64,000 bases of DNA from Flaccisagitta enflata (GCA_965153355.1 OZ231128.1:22444001-22508000), one strand, 5' to 3'. Numbered from the stretch's first letter, positions 1 through 13,816 are shown. Notes: generated from the sequence alone by a model not told the origin. Translations and numbers: made by a program.

Positions 1-1045
<1,045 letters not shown>

Positions 1046-1204
1046 CAAGGCCGGATACACGGCAATTCAGTCGCGGACGGTTGGGCAAGACAGTAATGCG
1101 AAAACCGCTCGGAATTCAAAAATGTGACCTACCGACCGATCTACCTACCGACGGACCTACCGACCGACACGGCAAGGTGTAGAGTCGCGTGTCCGCGACT
1201 AAAA
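1046..1204 (+). mobile_element. HEL-like element, GGAC subfamily
   Basis: This is a complete short copy. It starts CAAGGCCGGATACACGGC, carries AGTCGCGGAC at 1069-1078, has a CCGAC/CTACC-rich core, and ends in the hairpin GTCGCG-TGTC-CGCGAC followed by TAAAA. The terminal GTCCGCGACT (1191-1200) is the exact reverse complement of the 1069-1078 arm. The element abuts the CA microsatellite directly. The Helitron/Helentron-type assignment is inferred from structure: no terminal inverted repeats at the extreme ends, a 3' hairpin, CTAA after the stem and a tandem-repeat core. Confidence 0.8.
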
Positions 1205-1320
1205 ACAGAAAGACAGATAAGACAGAGACCAAGATCGAGACCAAGGCCGGGAAAAAAAATTGAATGAAGCAGACATAGAAAGTTGCAGGAAGTCAAACAA
1301 AAACAGGACCAAAATGATTG

Positions 1321-1357
<37 letters not shown>

Positions 1358-1993
1358 ATTGATCAAACCGACAAATTGTCGTGCGATGTGGAAGTTGGAA
1401 AGAAGTCTGAGAAAATTTCATTTCGTCGAGAAACTGCGATAAACAAATGCATAATTGATGTCTGGCAATTGCCCGATACCGCTGCTACCTGCTCCCTGCT
1501 GTCGCAATCGGCTGAAAAGACAGAAACCAGACCATATAAATCATTGGAGCTCAAACCGATGAAACCTCAGGTCAATGAGGCCAAAAGAATAGAGGAACGA
1601 AAAAATGTTTTATGCGTGACAAACTTTTATGGAATTTTCCGCATTTTGAGAGATGATATCACCAGTGAGTCGACTGGCTGACTGACCGATTGAGTGACTG
1701 ACTAACTGACTGACTAAATCAGTTGAGTGACTGACTAACTAGACCAGTTGAGTGGTGTGCAAACGTGCATAACCAACTTGTACTAGTACTTATGATTGCA
1801 AGGAAAACATGGTCTCTAAAAAAATATTCGAAGAATTTTCTGAAATAAACCCAGTAAATGTAACAGGGACATGCATTAAAACATAGGATGAACTACCCAC
1901 TATGTCCATGAATTAAAGTCAATCAACTCCAACAGCACAAGTTGCTGCATAAAACAGGCGACTTCACATCATAAAATGGGTGAAAAACTTGTG

Positions 1994-1997
<4 letters not shown>
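1205..1997. other. No gene recognised
   Basis: Mixed sequence with a short GA tract near 1325-1352 and a degenerate GACTGACT tandem at about 1674-1745. A 101-codon frame (1376-1681) has no recognisable family signature or splice context. Confidence 0.5.

Positions 1998-2080
<83 letters not shown>
1998..2080. repeat. (GA)n microsatellite
   Basis: Uninterrupted GA dinucleotide tract followed by GATGATGAT. Confidence 0.97.
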
Positions 2081-2085
<5 letters not shown>

Positions 2086-2309
2086 GATGATAGAGTAAAA
2101 AACAGAGAGAAGTATGTTGAGAGATAGATTGACAATCATCCAGGCCGTTTAGCGTTGCCAACAGAATCCATCGTTCTTCCATTGGGACTAAATTTAGCCA
2201 CTAAGCGCTTTTTAACCTCGTTGACGTCTTGCCTAAATAACCGAGAAAGAAGGCTCAAGAAAAAACCGACCAAGAGAAATATGAGGAAAAGTCAAGGAGA
2301 AAGCAAAAA

Positions 2310-2815
2310 ATGCCTTCATGGGAAGGAATCAATATATATATTTGGAGGAAAGGGAAAGTCAGAAAAGGAAAGGAAATGAAGGGAAAGGGTGTAACTGGCT
2401 TTATGGGAAGAAATCAATATGTATTTGGAGGAAAGGGAAAGTCAGAAAAGAAAAGGAAAGGAAGGGAAGGGAAAGGGTAAAACCGGCTTCAAGGGAAGGA
2501 ATCAATATATATTTGGAGGAAAGGAAAAGTCAGAAAAGAAAAGAAAAGGAAGGGAAAGGGTGTAACTGGCTTCATGGGAAGGAATCAATATAGATTTGGA
2601 GGAAAGGGAAAGTCGGAAAAGGAAAGGAAATGAAGGGAAAGGGTGTAACTGGCTTTTTGAGAAGGAATCAATATGTATTTGGAGGAAAGGGAAAGTCAGA
2701 AAAGAAAGGATAGGAAGGGAAAGGGTGAAATCGGCTTCAAGGGAAGGAATCAATATATATTTGAAGGGAAGGGAAAGTCAGAAAAGAAAGGATAGGAAAG
2801 GGATGGAAAGTGTGG
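2310..2815. repeat. Minisatellite, about 86-bp unit, six copies
   Basis: The units each contain GGAAGGAATCAATAT, GGAGGAAAGGGAAAGTC and a purine run ending GGGTGTAACTGGCTT. Starts fall near 2320, 2405, 2490, 2576, 2662 and 2743. Open frames through it are repeat artefacts. Confidence 0.9.
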
Positions 2816-3518
2816 AACTGTAGGTAGAGAAGTTATCAGCATTCAGCAGGATTCATGGGAATTTGGGGTATAGAAAATGGGATGTGGTTGATCAAAAATG
2901 ACTGGCAGATTGGGACAAAAAGGTAAAGTATAAAGATGGAAAAGCTTTTTTTTTTCTAATACCTGTTTGTTTCCTTATACTTTCCTCGAGATGTGTAAAA
3001 AGCAATTTGGGCCAAACATATCGAACAGAAGAAGCGTTGGTTTCCTTATACTTTCCCTGAGTCAAAAGTGATGTTTTGGGCAATTTAGAAAATTCATATA
3101 AAAAAGTAGGAGTACTGGTTCCAATTTTCGGGAGAAACTGCAACCAGAAAGTGGGAAAGCTATTCATATCTCAAAATTCGGTGCGTGTCTCAAGATGATG
3201 GCAATTCAGGCCATTTGTACCAAAGAACGTTGCTTTCCTTACACAGCAGGCCTGATTTTAGAACGAGCCCGTGAGCCCGATGCTCGCTGTTTTGCTCTTG
3301 GGCTCTCATATTTTGTAAGCTCTGAGCCCGGCGGGCTCTCTCTCATTGAGATGGATTTGGAGCGCTTAAGCTGATGAAGTAAAACGGTTCACATTTGGAG
3401 TCATTTATTTGGGCATTTCGCATATTGAATCAATTAGTGATTGTCATATGATTGGATCTGTTACAAATATAGGCTGACATTACATGGAAATTGGGCAAAA
3501 CAGTTTATACCGGGCTCA
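2816..3518. other. No gene recognised; GAGCCC-rich repeat debris
   Basis: From about 3250 to 3350 the sequence is rich in GAGCCC/GGGCTC words, which resume after the MITE at about 4135-4175. The MITE therefore landed inside an older repeat. Confidence 0.5.
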
Positions 3519-3520
3519 TA

Positions 3521-4121
3521 CAGTGCGATGCATAAAAAAAGATACAAATTTCATATTCAAGATTCATATGCTCAAAAATCACTTAAATAATTTTTTTCTA
3601 TGAGGAATCCAAAGAGTTGGAAGAAATGAAGTAATTTGCACCAATCACAGACATTTTGGTCAATTTGACTACATTTTATCATAAGTTGAAAACAAGATGT
3701 TGTCAATTGATGCAAGATCTTCAAATGACTGTTAAAATTGACTTTAATCCTATTTAGATTCTTTGAATTGACTTAAAACTAATCAAAATCCATGACATTT
3801 GGAAAGCCCTTCAAAATAGCTTCCATTTGAGTCGTATCTGGCATCTGTAGCTTAATTCGTTTAAGAGTTATGTTAATTTAAGTAAAAACATTCCTTTCTT
3901 GATAGCAGCAAAATAAGGTCATAATTTTCATTAATATTTTTGATACCTTGTCTTTCTTTTATCATAGAATTTAAGCAAATTGGTCAAACTTTTTGGGCTT
4001 GGTAGCAATGTCTCCGGTTTCTAAGGCTCTTTCAAATGCTCCCAAGAAGAACCTAAAAAAGTTGATTCTAAGTCCTTTTAACATGAAGTTTGGCTTGTAT
4101 CTTTTTTTATGCATCGCACTG
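3521..4121. mobile_element. Tc1/mariner-type MITE, 601 bp
   Basis: Terminal inverted repeats (CAGTGCGATGCATAAAAAAA and its complement, about 27 bp in all) are flanked on both sides by TA (3519-3520 and 4122-4123). No transposase frame remains. Size, TA target and the CAGTG start place it with the other approximately 600-bp TA-flanked elements in this window. Confidence 0.9.
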
Positions 4122-4276
4122 TAGATTTCCTATCAGGCTCTGTTTAAATGTGTGGAGCGAGCCCAACTGGCTCTGTCAAAAAAAATAACTAATATCAAGC
4201 CTGCTTATACATTTTACATTATACTATCATTTTCTATCCTTATTCTACATTATTCTACTATCTCATTCTGTCCTTC

Positions 4277-4801
4277 ACAGTTAGTGGACAAAACAAAATA
4301 GGTAGAGAGCTCACTCTGTTGGTTTTGATCCAGCCTACTGTTATTAAACAGCAGGCTGTTAACAACAATTGGTTGTGAAAATTACAGCCGGCTGTCATCT
4401 TACAAAGTCGGCAAAAATCCAACCTTAATATAATAAAACGTGACTAGCATATTCATAATCCTGATAAAATTCTGAGAAGTTTGACATATCACACTTAACA
4501 CTTTTTATAAAGAATAATCTTTAAACATTGTATTATAACTTTATTAAACATTGATAAACAATTTTTATTTTCATGTAAAAATATATGTTTTGACATATCA
4601 AACTTGTCAGAATTTCACCAGGATTATAAATTTGCAGGTCTCGTTCTATTTGGTAAAAGTTGGATTTTTGCCAACTTTGTAGCATAACAGCTGGCTGTAA
4701 TTTTTACAACCAGTTGTTGTTTACAGCCTGCTGTTTGATAACAGTAGGTTGGATCAAAGTCAACAGAGTGAGCTCTCTACCTATTTTGTTTTGTCCACTG
4801 T
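4277..4801. mobile_element. Foldback element
   Basis: The sequence is close to a full palindrome. The left arm (GTGGACAAAACAAAATAGG...) recurs inverted at the right end (...CCTATTTTGTTTTGTCCAC), and pairing continues inward through the AACAGCAGGCTGT and GACATATCA segments toward the centre near 4540. The left end has a small irregularity (CAGTTAGTGG against CAGTGG), so the target duplication is uncertain. No coding content. Confidence 0.85.
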
Positions 4802-6112
4802 TCAAGGGTATGGTTTCTTAACAACCATTTAACAATGGTACCCTCGGGTGATTTGTTGAATTTTGGTAATACAGGTAACAATCATTTGCCCTTGTCTATT
4901 TTGGTAAGTTTAGTGTTTTGGGTTAGACTCAGAATGGATGTTTGCTAAGTTGTACGTGTACAATCCTTGTACTTTCCATCAGTCACTTTAACGCAATCCA
5001 GGCCAATCGTATCAAAAATAGAGATGGTAAGTTGGTCTCGTCTAACTTTCCTTGAGTCTTGTTATGACTCTCTAAAGAATTGTAGGCCAATGAAAGAAAA
5101 TTGAAGGTCGCAACTGCAAAGGTAAAAGTCTCAATCCCCGCCAGTCCAATTTCCTTCCCAATGTATTATCTCAGCCACTCTCACCGCCTTTTGACCCTCT
5201 TAATTGATAGTTTTTGGCCTTTTTCTGGACAGAAAATGAAAACTATTGTTTATTGAATCTTAAACTGGTAGACTGCCTTAAATCAACCGGTAATTCTTTT
5301 AATTTCCTTAATTCTTTTAATTTCCCTAATTTCTGATGTAAACGGTTAATAGAAAGGTCGTTGGACATGGCACAAACTTGTTGTAATTCCGACGTTTTGG
5401 ACTACTTTTAACGTTACAGCCTGTTATTTTCAGGCGGCTAATGAGAAACCAAGTCTTGTTCGTCGGTTTTTTATGATCGTTTGCTTTAATTTCGGGTCCG
5501 TAACATCTGCCGCACAATCATTGAGAATAAAACCCTCAAAGTTAGCTTAAAAAACACTTAGCAATAATGGATGTCAAAGGACCAAAAAACTTTATCTTTT
5601 TATAGGCGGCCTTCTGTCATGGCTAATACATCCTCAATAATTCTTGATCATTTTTATAAAATGCTAGAATCTTAATCAAAACAAATCTGAACTTGGTTGA
5701 ACTATGGAAATTGTTTTAGTTTGTTTGAATAGGTAAGGCCAATTAGCACAGATCAAAATGAGAATACTTTAGTTTTTTGTTTTCTTTTAAGCCAAAGTTT
5801 TATTTTTCAGGTGGAAATTTGACATAACCTAGTCTAAAGCATTAAAGCTTAATTCAAATGACCTGAGGCTATCTGCAAAGAAAGAAATTAAAGGAATGAC
5901 ATTACTGGACCAAGATTCCATGTCCATTAACGGCAGTATTCCATTATTCTTGGATGTTACATCTGATAAAGTGTGCTTCTTATTGGATCACTAGATGAAA
6001 TTTTGACTGTGTAGTGAAGTCTGTATACATCATGATACACTTGTAAAAATTTTATGTATACCTTTCATGATTCATCTAGCAGTACTGCTTTCTCAATAAT
6101 TTTGCGTCAGGT
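4802..6112. other. AT-rich DNA, no gene recognised
   Basis: No convincing exon with splice sites, no long frame and no repeat family recognised on either strand. Confidence 0.5.
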
Positions 6113-6150
<38 letters not shown>

Positions 6151-6166
6151 AATCTCTCTCTGCATA
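6113..6166. repeat. (CT)n microsatellite
   Basis: Short CT tract with a few interruptions. Confidence 0.9.
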
Positions 6167-7091
6167 ACAAACGCACGAGCGCGGTTTTGACGTCCTTGGT
6201 CTATTTTTGCTGTCGTACGATTTTGACAAATGTTGAGTCTTGTTTCTGCAAATCGTCTTTAGATTCCTTACCAAATCTGTTTTTCCTTCTTTTTGTTGCC
6301 GCCTCTTTTCTGGATATTGGACATGGAACAGGCTATCTTTCCCCCGCAGTTTTGACCATCAAACTTTTTTTTATCTTATTTTATATTTATCATATGAAAT
6401 GTGCAACAAAAGATACCTTACAAAAGTTTTTTTTGAAAAACGATTTTAACAAATCAACTGAAGAGATAAGTCCAAAGAAATATGCAAAAGATACTGATTT
6501 CTTTCGCATTTATCTTCTTAATATCTTGTTCTTGGAACCTTTGTCGTTCATTACGTCTGTCTTTTAATCGGTCACATTTATCATATTTTCCACGTCTTAG
6601 ATTTCGAAACAATCAATCGGTTTTTTCTGTATTAAAAAATCGATTCATATCCGTTTTTGTATTTTAAAGATTCAACCTTCTTCAATTCTTTTAAGTGCAA
6701 GAAAAGATTGTCAATTTCAGTGTCTTCATCCAGTTTTATTCAATATGAGACTCATGTCATGTCATGAGTTCATGAGTCCTGAACTCTACCCAAAAGATTA
6801 GTTTTATTTGTTTTCATGATTTTGGTGATAAATAAACAATTTTTTCATGGTGATCAAACTTTTTTGAGCAATGATACCAATACAAAATCAACAACACAAC
6901 AACATATAAATTAGCGGCTTAGAAGAGGACTTTGAATCAGACAGAGTTTGAATGAAATTGTAAAAGATAAAAAATGCTTGGGCATTTAAGATTCAATACC
7001 TTAGGCATAGACCCTCTGTAATTGAATTGTTGGTCCCATCAAAAAAAACTTATGCATATTTACACACCCAAGTGTCTGGCTATTACTGTGC

Positions 7092-7124
<33 letters not shown>

Positions 7125-7624
7125 GAAATAGCGTCTCATAATATGCGTTCTCCTTGTCGACCCTATTACCGTCCTCACGTGCACACATCTGAGGCTTTTG
7201 CGACAATGTCTTTTACTAACGACCAAAGATAAAGTTGGGGATGAATATTCATAAGAAGAGAAAAACGTTAAGGAAAAAATGGTATGCAAGATGTGCATCG
7301 CCTGATGTTCTGCTTTAGACAAAGTATCACCACTAAAGATAGTTGTACTCGAGCATTTTTGCTGGTCTGTGCATCAGCTCGGGTAAAATTGAGTCAATGA
7401 GCTCGGATCGTTTATGTTCTTGTGATTCTAGCATCATGTTAAAGTTATCGGCTAATTGTCAGGAACATGACCTAGGCTGCCACTGGCAGCCTGCCAGTGG
7501 AGACCCCGGCGACCCTGCCTAACACTTCCTACGGCTACACGCTAAAAAGAGGGTGGGTGGCGGCCCTAGTTTTTCCTACATACGATCGCCTTGAAATTTC
7601 TCAGTTGTCATTTTTATCATCATC
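6167..7624. other. No gene recognised
   Basis: AT-rich DNA with a short CT tract at about 7093-7121. A 126-codon frame at 6187-6567 is Phe/Leu/Ser-rich from T-rich DNA and is not credible as a gene. Confidence 0.5.
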
Positions 7625-7925
<301 letters not shown>

Positions 7926-8888
7926 ATAATAATCATTGTCATTATTACCCCTCTTTATTCAACGTATTTCCTTTCTTTTGCAAATTACGTTGTCTTTTAC
8001 CAATCCGTTGATTCCCATCTTCTTCTCACTCGCAGATTGCCTTCATTTTCTCGAATCTCTACATCACTGCCTCTCCTTCAAATTATTCTTAATAACCTCA
8101 TTTGGATAAGTGACGATATCTCTTGAAAGAATGAAGGAAGTCCTAATTGATCACCACTTCCTCCCTGACAGGAAATTCAAGTGTAAGAGGCAATGAAGAA
8201 GTGCCATCAAGGACAGAGGTTCTCTGGCAAAATGATATAAGGTCTACTTTCCATAACAGTTTTGTTAGATGCAGTCTAAACTGTAGTTTTTTCAAAAAAA
8301 TTGTCGATTTACTTATGTTTAAGCTGGTTTGGAGTGTACAGATGAGTGAAACAACGAGGTAAGGAGATATATGAGCATATCCGAAATAATGGGTTGAACA
8401 CGAAGACGAGGAAAATGATAGCCGAGGGAACAATGATAAGAGACATAGAGACGAAAAAGGAGACAATGTCAATGCTGATTAAGAAAATGAAGAAAAAAAA
8501 CAACGAAAAATGATGAAAACACGGACAGTATGATAAGACGTATTAAGACGTTCCGTGTCTAACCACTGAAACAACCTGCATGCTTTTCCTACTCCTAAAT
8601 TGGACGATTAAATTTTCCTTTCAATTATTTTCATTATATTACAGTCGAATGCTACGCGACTCAAATTTCTTTTGTCTGTCGGTCTTCCCATCATTCCGTC
8701 TGTTGATCCGCCCATAACAAATATTGATTTTTTAAGCAATTGTTATATTGAGGTCTCATATCTGAGGTCTTGTGTGGTTTTTGGAAATGTCTTTTTTTTC
8801 ATTTTGTCGTGTTTCTCTGACACATTCTTGTTTGAAAGGTTTAACTCACGCGACGTAGTTGATATGAACTTGTTTTCTTTCTTTCCCT
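7926..8888. other. No gene recognised; HEL-like end fragment near 8645
   Basis: Mostly unclassified. About 8642-8700 resembles the hairpin end of the HEL-like family (TGCTACGCGACTC followed by TGTCTGTCGGTC), but the rest of that copy is not recognisable. Confidence 0.45.
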
Positions 8889-9095
8889 TTTTAGTTGCGG
8901 ACACGCAACTCTAAAGGAGGTTTTGTCCGTCTGTCCATCCATCTGTTGGTCCGTTGGTCCATCAGCACGAGTCGAAAAGTGGGAAAACTAGTGTTTTAGG
9001 AGTTCTTTGTGAATGTGTCTGTGTTGTGAAGGGGGTTGGGTGGGACGTTGTGTGGATGGGGGTTGGCCGCCCCTGCCCACCCGTCCGCAACGATA
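8889..9095 (-). mobile_element. HEL-like element, GTTGCGGAC subfamily, 5' end missing
   Basis: Reading left to right, the hairpin end comes first (TTAGTTGCGGACACGCAACTC), then a GTCC/GTCTGTCC core, then GCCCCTGCCCACCCGTCCGCAAC. The CCGTCCGCAAC arm complements GTTGCGGAC of the hairpin. The expected terminal GTATCCGGCCTTG is absent. Confidence 0.75.
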
Positions 9096-9904
9096 TTGTG
9101 ACCCCGCGTCACTTTTTTTCTTCATTTTCCCCTTTTTCCGTCTTTCTCTTCCTTGAACGAGGCAAAGTTGAAGACTGCAGCTCGGCACGCATCTGCTGAC
9201 TCCTGTCATAATTATCTCTTTGTCTAGCAAATTGTCTGGTGTGAGGCTCACTAATGGACGACGATTCGTTCGTGTGCTTTTCATCGAATCTTGTCAACAA
9301 TTGGGTAACCTTTGTATTTCTTGCTTCACGGATGTGATGTGTTGCTGTGCTGTGCCAAATGACAATGACCGCGCATTTTTTCTCTTCTCAAAAAAAGACC
9401 TTTACAAATCTACGCGCTAAATTTTCTCTTGGCTGGAATGTGTGGTTCATCCGGCATCTTTCCACCCTCCCCCCCCCCCCCGGCCCCCACCTATTCATAA
9501 GAACATGATAACAGAATTGAATGAGACTCTCTTAAATGGGTATGGAGGAAAAGTGGCCAAGTTGTAAGTTGTAGAGTAAGTTTTAAGTTGTAGAGTAAGC
9601 AATGTAGTGTGCGACAAAAAGTAAAAATGTTTATCTGAAGAAAATCTTTTTATAAAAACAGTTTTTCAAAAATAGTTGAATTTTTTCTTAATTAGTAAAG
9701 TGCAACAGACTAAATTCCTGTAAAGTATATGCTTCCACTCATTTACATACAAATCCAAACTTTGTGGTTAAAGAAGTAATTATTAAAAACATTTGAATTA
9801 GTACTTTGTAAACAGGCATAAACGCTGTTGTTCTTACCCTTAGATAATTTTTCTTAACTTTATGAAATATTTGGTTAATGGGATAAAGTTATATGCTGGC
9901 TTCT
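9096..9904. other. No gene recognised; poly-C near 9470
   Basis: Contains a C homopolymer at about 9469-9482 and otherwise unclassified AT-rich sequence. Confidence 0.5.
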
Positions 9905-9930
9905 GGCCCTAACCCTAACCCTAACCCTAT
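9905..9930. repeat. Interstitial telomere-like repeat
   Basis: About three and a half exact CCCTAA hexamers. This is the reverse complement of TTAGGG, the telomere unit of most non-arthropod animals, and is short enough to be an internal remnant. Confidence 0.85.
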
Positions 9931-10285
<355 letters not shown>

Positions 10286-10470
10286 AGAAGGAGCGATAAA
10301 AGGGCAATAGTCGGTAATAAAAAGGCAATGACCTACAGACAGACCAAGAGACTTAAGATGAAAAGGATTGGAGAGTTGTGGAAATATCCAAAGCTTCTAG
10401 AGGCTTCTTTCAGGAATCGTCGTCGAGGGAAAACGAAGAATCCATTTGACAAAGGATCCTCATAACGTCC

Positions 10471-10700
10471 TTTAGATGCTCTCAGCCTGTCTGTTATGTC
10501 TATGGCTTTGTCTATCTCTCCTCTTTACCTATCTTTAGATGCTCTCAGCCTGTCTGTTATGTCTATTGCTTTGTCTATCCCTCCTCTTTACCTATCTTAT
10601 GACGCTCTCAGCCTGTCTGTTATGTCTTTGACTGTCATGTACTCCTCCCACCGACCTTTAGATGCTCACATTCTGTCTACCGCTTTTATGTCGTTTGTTT
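10471..10700. repeat. 63-bp minisatellite, left part
   Basis: Units beginning TTTAGATGCTCTCAGCCTGT start at 10471, 10534 and 10597, with a degenerate unit near 10657. The same unit reappears at 13817-13880 on the far side of the TA-flanked element, so this array was split by that insertion. Confidence 0.9.
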
Positions 10701-10939
10701 TATATCTTCTTTGTACAGTGGGGTTCGTGGAATAACAGCCTAGACTGGAGGAAGGTATTTAATACGCTGAGTCAAACATGGTTATTTTCATCTCACCACC
10801 ATGATCAAAGGCTCATTTTGTGGATCTCCGTGAATATGTCTCACAGCACAAAGCTGACTATAGTGAGTTTCCTAAACCCTCTGTCGCAAAGCTTCCCGAA
10901 AAAGAAGAAAAATAGTAGTGACTATTTCTAACATTTTTT

Positions 10940-11339
10940 TTTTATTTCTTTTGTTTTATTGATTTTTTTTCATTCACGTTCTGTTTCATTCATTTTTCTT
11001 TCAATCTTATTTTTTTTTATGTATAATTTTATTTTATGTCAGTTATTTTCTTGACAAGTTTCTGGTCTCATCAGATCATTGTTCGTAAGTAGGAGATATT
11101 TGTTACATTTCATTGAAGAAAAAAAATCAATACTCGGCTCTTGTTGTATGGGACTTGAAAGGTATCACCTATATGCTATGCTTTCATATATGGAGAAATC
11201 TACCCTTCTTAACCTCCTTTGAAGCTGAAATTCCAGCAGACAGACCAACTGACCAACAGAGCAAGGTGAGTCGAATGTTGATACTTTGAAATCTGTCAGA
11301 TGGGATTCAAATCAACTGTAGCAGCATTGAGAATTAAAT
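10940..11339. other. T-rich DNA inside the composite element
   Basis: Nothing recognisable beyond T-rich runs. Confidence 0.4.
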
Positions 11340-11580
11340 CCTGGCCTCAAGGTTCAAATTCCAGCCAAGAGGCTGTGTCATGACTCAAATTCCAGTCTCG
11401 ACACTCAAACTCAGTCTCAAAACTCAAACTTCAGTCTTGAGACTCAAATTTCAGTCCCCATGCATGCTCAAATCTCAGCCTTGAGGCTCAAATCCCACCA
11501 TCAAAGCTCTGATTTCACCTTTGATGCATCAACCTAAGCCTCCATGCTCAAATTCAAGCCAATTGGAGGTCACCGGCCTT
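11340..11580. repeat. Degenerate CTCAAATTCCAG tandem region
   Basis: About a dozen imperfect units of the form (RR)CTCAAAYTYCAGYCT, followed by a G homopolymer near 11620. The same CTCAAAT...CAGCCT style recurs at 36780-37180 and 47840-48000, inside HEL-like elements. Confidence 0.8.
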
Positions 11581-11809
11581 CTCAGGGCCACTGCCCCTCT
11601 CAATGCCAGATCCTTACTGGGGGGGGGGGGGTGTTACTACTTCTGGTCACAGATCACAACATTTTTAATGGGCAACAGAACTCTACTCCTTGCCGTCTCC
11701 CCTCAGTCCGTGCATCCCTATGTTGGTCTGTCGGTCCATCTCACATTTTTAGTCACTGTCTAAGCACCGGCTAAGCGATACAAAATTCGCTGATATTCTG
11801 ATTTTGAGC

Positions 11810-11978
11810 TTCACAGCCCCTGCCTAGGCATATTACAGCCCCGCCTACCTACAAACTGCCCCTGCCCACCGCCAGCGACTACTTTTTGGTTGTGTATCCG
11901 GCTGTGTAAATGCAAGGGGTTTTCGCATTACTGCTCCAACCCAACCGTTTGCAACTGGATCGTGTATACGGCCTTGTT
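11810..11978 (-). mobile_element. HEL-like fragments, two truncated copies
   Basis: Two successive 5' ends are visible: CCGCCAGCGACTAC...GTGTATCCGGC (to about 11910) and CCGTTTGCAACTGG...GTGTATACGGCCTTG (to 11978). Both lack their hairpin ends. Confidence 0.65.
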
Positions 11979-12110
11979 TTTAGTTGCGGACACGCAACTC
12001 TATAAGAGGCTTCGTCCGTCCGTTGGTCTGTTGGTCCATTGTGTGAAAACGCGCTTTTCCACCACTGCCCACCTTCCACAACTGGCATTGGCCGTGTATC
12101 TGGCCTTGTT
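11979..12110 (-). mobile_element. HEL-like element, short copy
   Basis: Starts TTTAGTTGCGGACACGCAACTC (hairpin end), has a GTCCGTCCGTTGG core, and ends CCGTGTATCTGGCCTTG. It directly adjoins the preceding fragment. Confidence 0.8.
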
Positions 12111-12342
12111 CTTAATCAGCTGTTTTTGCAGGGGATGAATTCTTTGATTTCAAATTTGCGGTCAATATGGAGTTCCATATTTGGAACATAGGCAGAATAC
12201 CAAATTAGCGTGCGGGTGGGCAGGGGCAGTCATGAATAAGCTAACCCAATACTTGGGCAAGACTTATCGCAAAAACCACCCATAAACGCCAAAAAAGCCA
12301 ACAGTGATGGACTGACCAACAGATATAGCGGGCTAAAGAGTG

Positions 12343-12524
12343 CCAGGCCGGATACACGGCTACCCAGTCGCATGCGGGTAGGGGCAGTGATGGAGGTCAC
12401 GGGGGCATTTGGGCATGAGCAATGAGCTCAAAACGCTCAAAAACACCGAAAAAGTAAAATGGGGGTCAACCGACCGACAGACGGACAGAGCTGGGTGTAG
12501 AATCGCGTAACACGCAACTAAAAA
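12343..12524 (+). mobile_element. HEL-like element
   Basis: Runs from CCAGGCCGGATACACGGC through CAGTCGCATGCGGGTAGGG and an ACCGACCGACAG core to the degenerate hairpin ATCGCGTAACACGCAACTAAAA. First of three head-to-tail copies. Confidence 0.8.
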
Positions 12525-12561
12525 CACATAAGATATAAATATATGCTAAATACGATTAAAA

Positions 12562-12764
12562 CTAAGCCAGATACATAATTTAGTTGCATGTGCATGGGCG
12601 GGGGCAGTCAACAAATCAGTTAACAAAGCATTTGGGCAGCAGCAGTAATGCAATAACCATCCGCAAAAGCAAAAAGAAAATACCAGTAATTCAGACCAAC
12701 TGACCAATGGATAGACTGGCAGACAGCAATGGGTATGACCGGTTACAGAATTGCGCAATTAAAA
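12562..12764 (+). mobile_element. HEL-like element, diverged
   Basis: Starts AAGCCAGATACATAATTTAG, has the GGGCGGGGGCAGT and GGGCAGCAGCAGTAATG blocks, and ends GAATTGCGCAATTAAAAA. The stem is now TTGCGCAA. Confidence 0.7.
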
Positions 12765-12993
12765 ACAAGGCTGGATACGCGGCTACTCCAGTCTTGTGTG
12801 GGCGGGCAGGAGCAGCGCTGGAGAAGGTCACTAGAGCATTTGGGAAGGAGCAGTAGGCTCAACATGATCAAATACACCCAAAAGTAGAAAGGGGACCAAA
12901 CGACTGATCGATGGACTGACCAACCAACCAATGGATCGACGGACCAACGGACCAACATAGCGGGGTGTAGAGTCGCGTAGCACGCGACTAAAA
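12765..12993 (+). mobile_element. HEL-like element
   Basis: Follows the previous copy with no gap: AACAAGGCTGGATACGCGGC at the start and GTCGCGTAGCACGCGACTAAAA at the end. The internal ACCAACCAACC and GGACCAACGGACC tetramers are typical of the family. Confidence 0.85.
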
Positions 12994-13245
12994 ATATGAT
13001 AGTGATATACTAAAAGTGGATCTGATGATGTCTGTCACCAACGCGGGACAAGTGTCAAATAACAATGCGTAAACTCATGAGTAAGAAAAACATTGCATAA
13101 TCCCAAACACTGCACTGGCTTCTCCGCGACAGAGGGTTCCGTCATGCCAAGCCTGTAATATTTGTAAATTCAACTCAGTGTGTCATGTCTTACCAATCGA
13201 GCATCTGATACATGACGGAATCCAAGAATTTAAATTGCCGAATCA

Positions 13246-13776
13246 ACGTAGTATTTAAGTGTCTTAATTTTATTTGACAAACTTGATATTTGAAATATAA
13301 GTTGTTCATTTGATGTTTTTGTCCCTGAGTTTTTCGGTTACTATGGAAACCAAAATTATTTTTTTGAACATTTATAACAACTAGAATATTGATAGTTTGA
13401 CATATATCATCAGGGAACATTGCTTAGAATTAAATTTGCTACAACTTTCCCACAGTATGTACTGTAAGAATTTTGCTCGTTTAGGCGTTGCTAGGGAGCA
13501 TCATTTAGTGGTTGCTAGGTGTGATGCCCCCTAGCAACGGCAAAACGAGCAATATTCGTACAGAACGTACTGTGGGAAAGTTGTAGCAAATCTAATTTTG
13601 AGCAATGTTCCCAGACAATATTTCTCAAAATATTGATATTTTAGTGGTTATAGATGTTTGAAAAAATAATTTCGGTTTCCATGACAACCGAAAAACTCAG
13701 GGACAAAAGCATCGAGTGAACAACTTATATTTCAAATATCAAGTTTGTCAAATGAAATTAAGACACTTAAATACCT
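13246..13776. mobile_element. Foldback element with about 240-bp arms
   Basis: The left arm (GTATTTAAGTGTCTTAATTT...) and right arm (...AATTAAGACACTTAAATAC) are near-complementary over about 240 bp. Pairing includes GAAAGTTGTAGCAAAT, GGTTTCCATGACAACCGAAA and GCAATATTCGTAC-type segments. The loop lies near 13500-13530 (TTGCTAGG...CCTAGCAA). A half copy of the same family is at 44697-44962. No coding content. Confidence 0.9.
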
Positions 13777-13816
13777 TCCTCCAGTTTAGGCTGTTATTCC
13801 ATGAACCCCACTGTAA

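Larger units (their letters stand above)
10716..13813. mobile_element. 3.1-kb TA-flanked composite element
   Basis: Inverted ends of about 45-50 bp (CAGTGGGGTTCRTGGAATAA, continuing through a GGAGGAAGGTATTTAA block) lie at both margins, each bordered by TA (10714-10715 and 13814-13815). The interior holds at least four HEL-like copies, a CTCAAAT-type tandem region and a large foldback. No transposase frame was recognised. The interval may be one element loaded with later insertions, or two related elements whose outer ends pair. Confidence 0.75.

Noticed and set aside
6187-6667. 126-codon hydrophobic frame that could look like a membrane protein
   Set aside because: T-rich DNA gives Phe/Leu codons; overlapping frames look the same, and there is no splice or family support.
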